Source: Mesorhizobium sp. CA8
GTDB taxonomy: Bacteria > Pseudomonadota > Alphaproteobacteria > Rhizobiales > Rhizobiaceae
Reading direction: 5' to 3'
Assembly (NCBI RefSeq): GCF_020164955.1
Contig: NZ_JAIUHG010000003.1
Location: 62,001 to 126,000 of the forward strand
DNA length: 64,000 nucleotides
The translations under genes were made by a program, and so were the position numbers. This document shows, piece after piece, positions 63,478 to 64,000 of the stretch. The first letter of the stretch is position 1. Each line of letters begins with the position of its first letter. The notes below the pieces were generated by a model. It was not told the origin of the DNA. It did not search any database and was given only the letters and a program-made list of their open reading frames with translations.

Positions 63478-64000
63478 ATGGAAAAGAGTTTTGACGGCTG
63501 GCTCAGCGGCTTCATCGGTGTGCTGATCTTCAGCGGGTCGCTGCCGGCGACGCGGGTGGCGGTGATGGATTTCGATCCGACCTTCCTGACGGCGGCCAGG
63601 GCGGCGATCGCCGGCCTGCTCGGCATCGCGATGCTGCTGCTGTTTCGCGAGAAGCGTCCGGAGCGCGGCGACTTGATCTCGCTCGTCGTCGTTGCGCTGG
63701 GCGTCGTGGTCGGCTTCCCGTCGCTGACGGCGCTGGCGCTGAAACATGTCACCTCGGCGCATTCCATCATCTTCGTCGGCCTGCTGCCGCTGGCCACTGC
63801 GATCTTCGGCGTGCTGCGCGGCGGCGACCGTCCGCGCCCGGCCTTCTGGCTGTTCTCGTGCCTAGGAAGCGCTTTGGTCGCGGGGTTCGCCCTGGCGCAA
63901 GGCGTGACCGCGTCGCCGGTCGGCGACGGCCTGATGCTCGGCGCCATCATCGTCTGCGGGCTGGGCTACGCCGAAGGAGCCAAGCTGTCGCGCAAGCTCG
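63478..64000 (+). CDS. DMT/EamA family transporter, cut by the window end
   Basis: The first 174 residues of a membrane protein starting MEKSFDGWLSGFIGVLIFSG, with at least five hydrophobic helices and the EamA pattern SLPATRVAVMDFDPTFLTAARA. It runs off the right edge without a stop. Exporters of amino acids or related metabolites are common in this family. The neighbouring MocR gene suggests coordinated control. Confidence 0.85.
   Translation, partial: MEKSFDGWLSGFIGVLIFSGSLPATRVAVMDFDPTFLTAARAAIAGLLGIAMLLLFREKRPERGDLISLVVVALGVVVGFPSLTALALKHVTSAHSIIFVGLLPLATAIFGVLRGGDRPRPAFWLFSCLGSALVAGFALAQGVTASPVGDGLMLGAIIVCGLGYAEGAKLSRKL

Overview
The window looks like a chromosomal segment of a Hyphomicrobiales (Rhizobiales) bacterium, most likely Mesorhizobium or a close Phyllobacteriaceae relative. 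The evidence is high GC, an acpXL-fabF-fabF-adh-lpxXL cluster for very-long-chain acylation of lipid A, RirA with its three cluster cysteines, a HemP-HmuSTUV haem operon, PutA with an Lrp-type PutR, and many copies of the palindromic intergenic elements (RIME-like) that rhizobia carry. I saw no insertion sequence, prophage, integrase, CRISPR array, rRNA or ordinary tRNA. Assignments come from reading the sequence and from remembered family signatures; no database was searched.

Layout. 0.2-3.2 kb: an XRE regulator, a fatty acid desaturase and a PhnD-like binding protein without a signal peptide. 3.2-10.9 kb (minus): an MttB-family methyltransferase, a DUF559 protein, a dimethylglycine-dehydrogenase-type flavoprotein, a GT39-type membrane protein and an M24-fold protein carrying every catalytic position I recall for the DMSP lyase DddP. 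11.2-16.1 kb: MFS transporter, prolyl oligopeptidase, class III aminotransferase. 16.4-18.5 kb (minus): a valine-catabolic pair (isobutyryl-CoA and 3-hydroxyisobutyrate dehydrogenases). 18.7-20.7 kb: a second putative DMSP lyase, a DddQ/L/K-like cupin, whose stop codon overlaps the cobQ start. 20.7-24.2 kb: small housekeeping genes. 24.2-30.8 kb (minus): an M20 deacylase followed by a complete peptide-type ABC importer. 31-36.7 kb: L,D-transpeptidase, then the lipid A VLCFA cluster. 36.9-38.7 kb: a frameshifted SPFH/Band-7 slipin gene preceded by two abutting degenerate tRNA-like sequences and a good promoter. 38.7-46.2 kb: phosphatase, AEC transporter, gabD, aldose epimerase, KDG kinase, a FixH/YtkA-like protein with a di-haem peroxidase. 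46.2-50.4 kb: putR/putA. 50.4-59.3 kb: haem uptake under an iron-responsive operator, and rirA with an Irr-type box. 59.4-64 kb: DUF445 protein, phasin, MaoC hydratase, a MocR regulator and a divergent, truncated DMT transporter.

Three things stand out. First, a slipin with tandem tRNA-like RNAs resembles the SPFH/Band-7 plus novel tRNA-like RNA module proposed for bacterial RNA repair, but no RNA ligase is present in this window. Second, two unrelated DMSP-lyase-type proteins share one 16 kb stretch with methylated-amine genes and a cobalamin gene. Third, FabF2 of the VLCFA cluster has lost its catalytic cysteine, pointing to a ketosynthase/chain-length-factor-like pair, and the fabZ-type gene I expected beside acpXL is missing. 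Repeat elements in this region repeatedly end exactly on gene stop codons, and one has been translated into the C-terminus of a permease.
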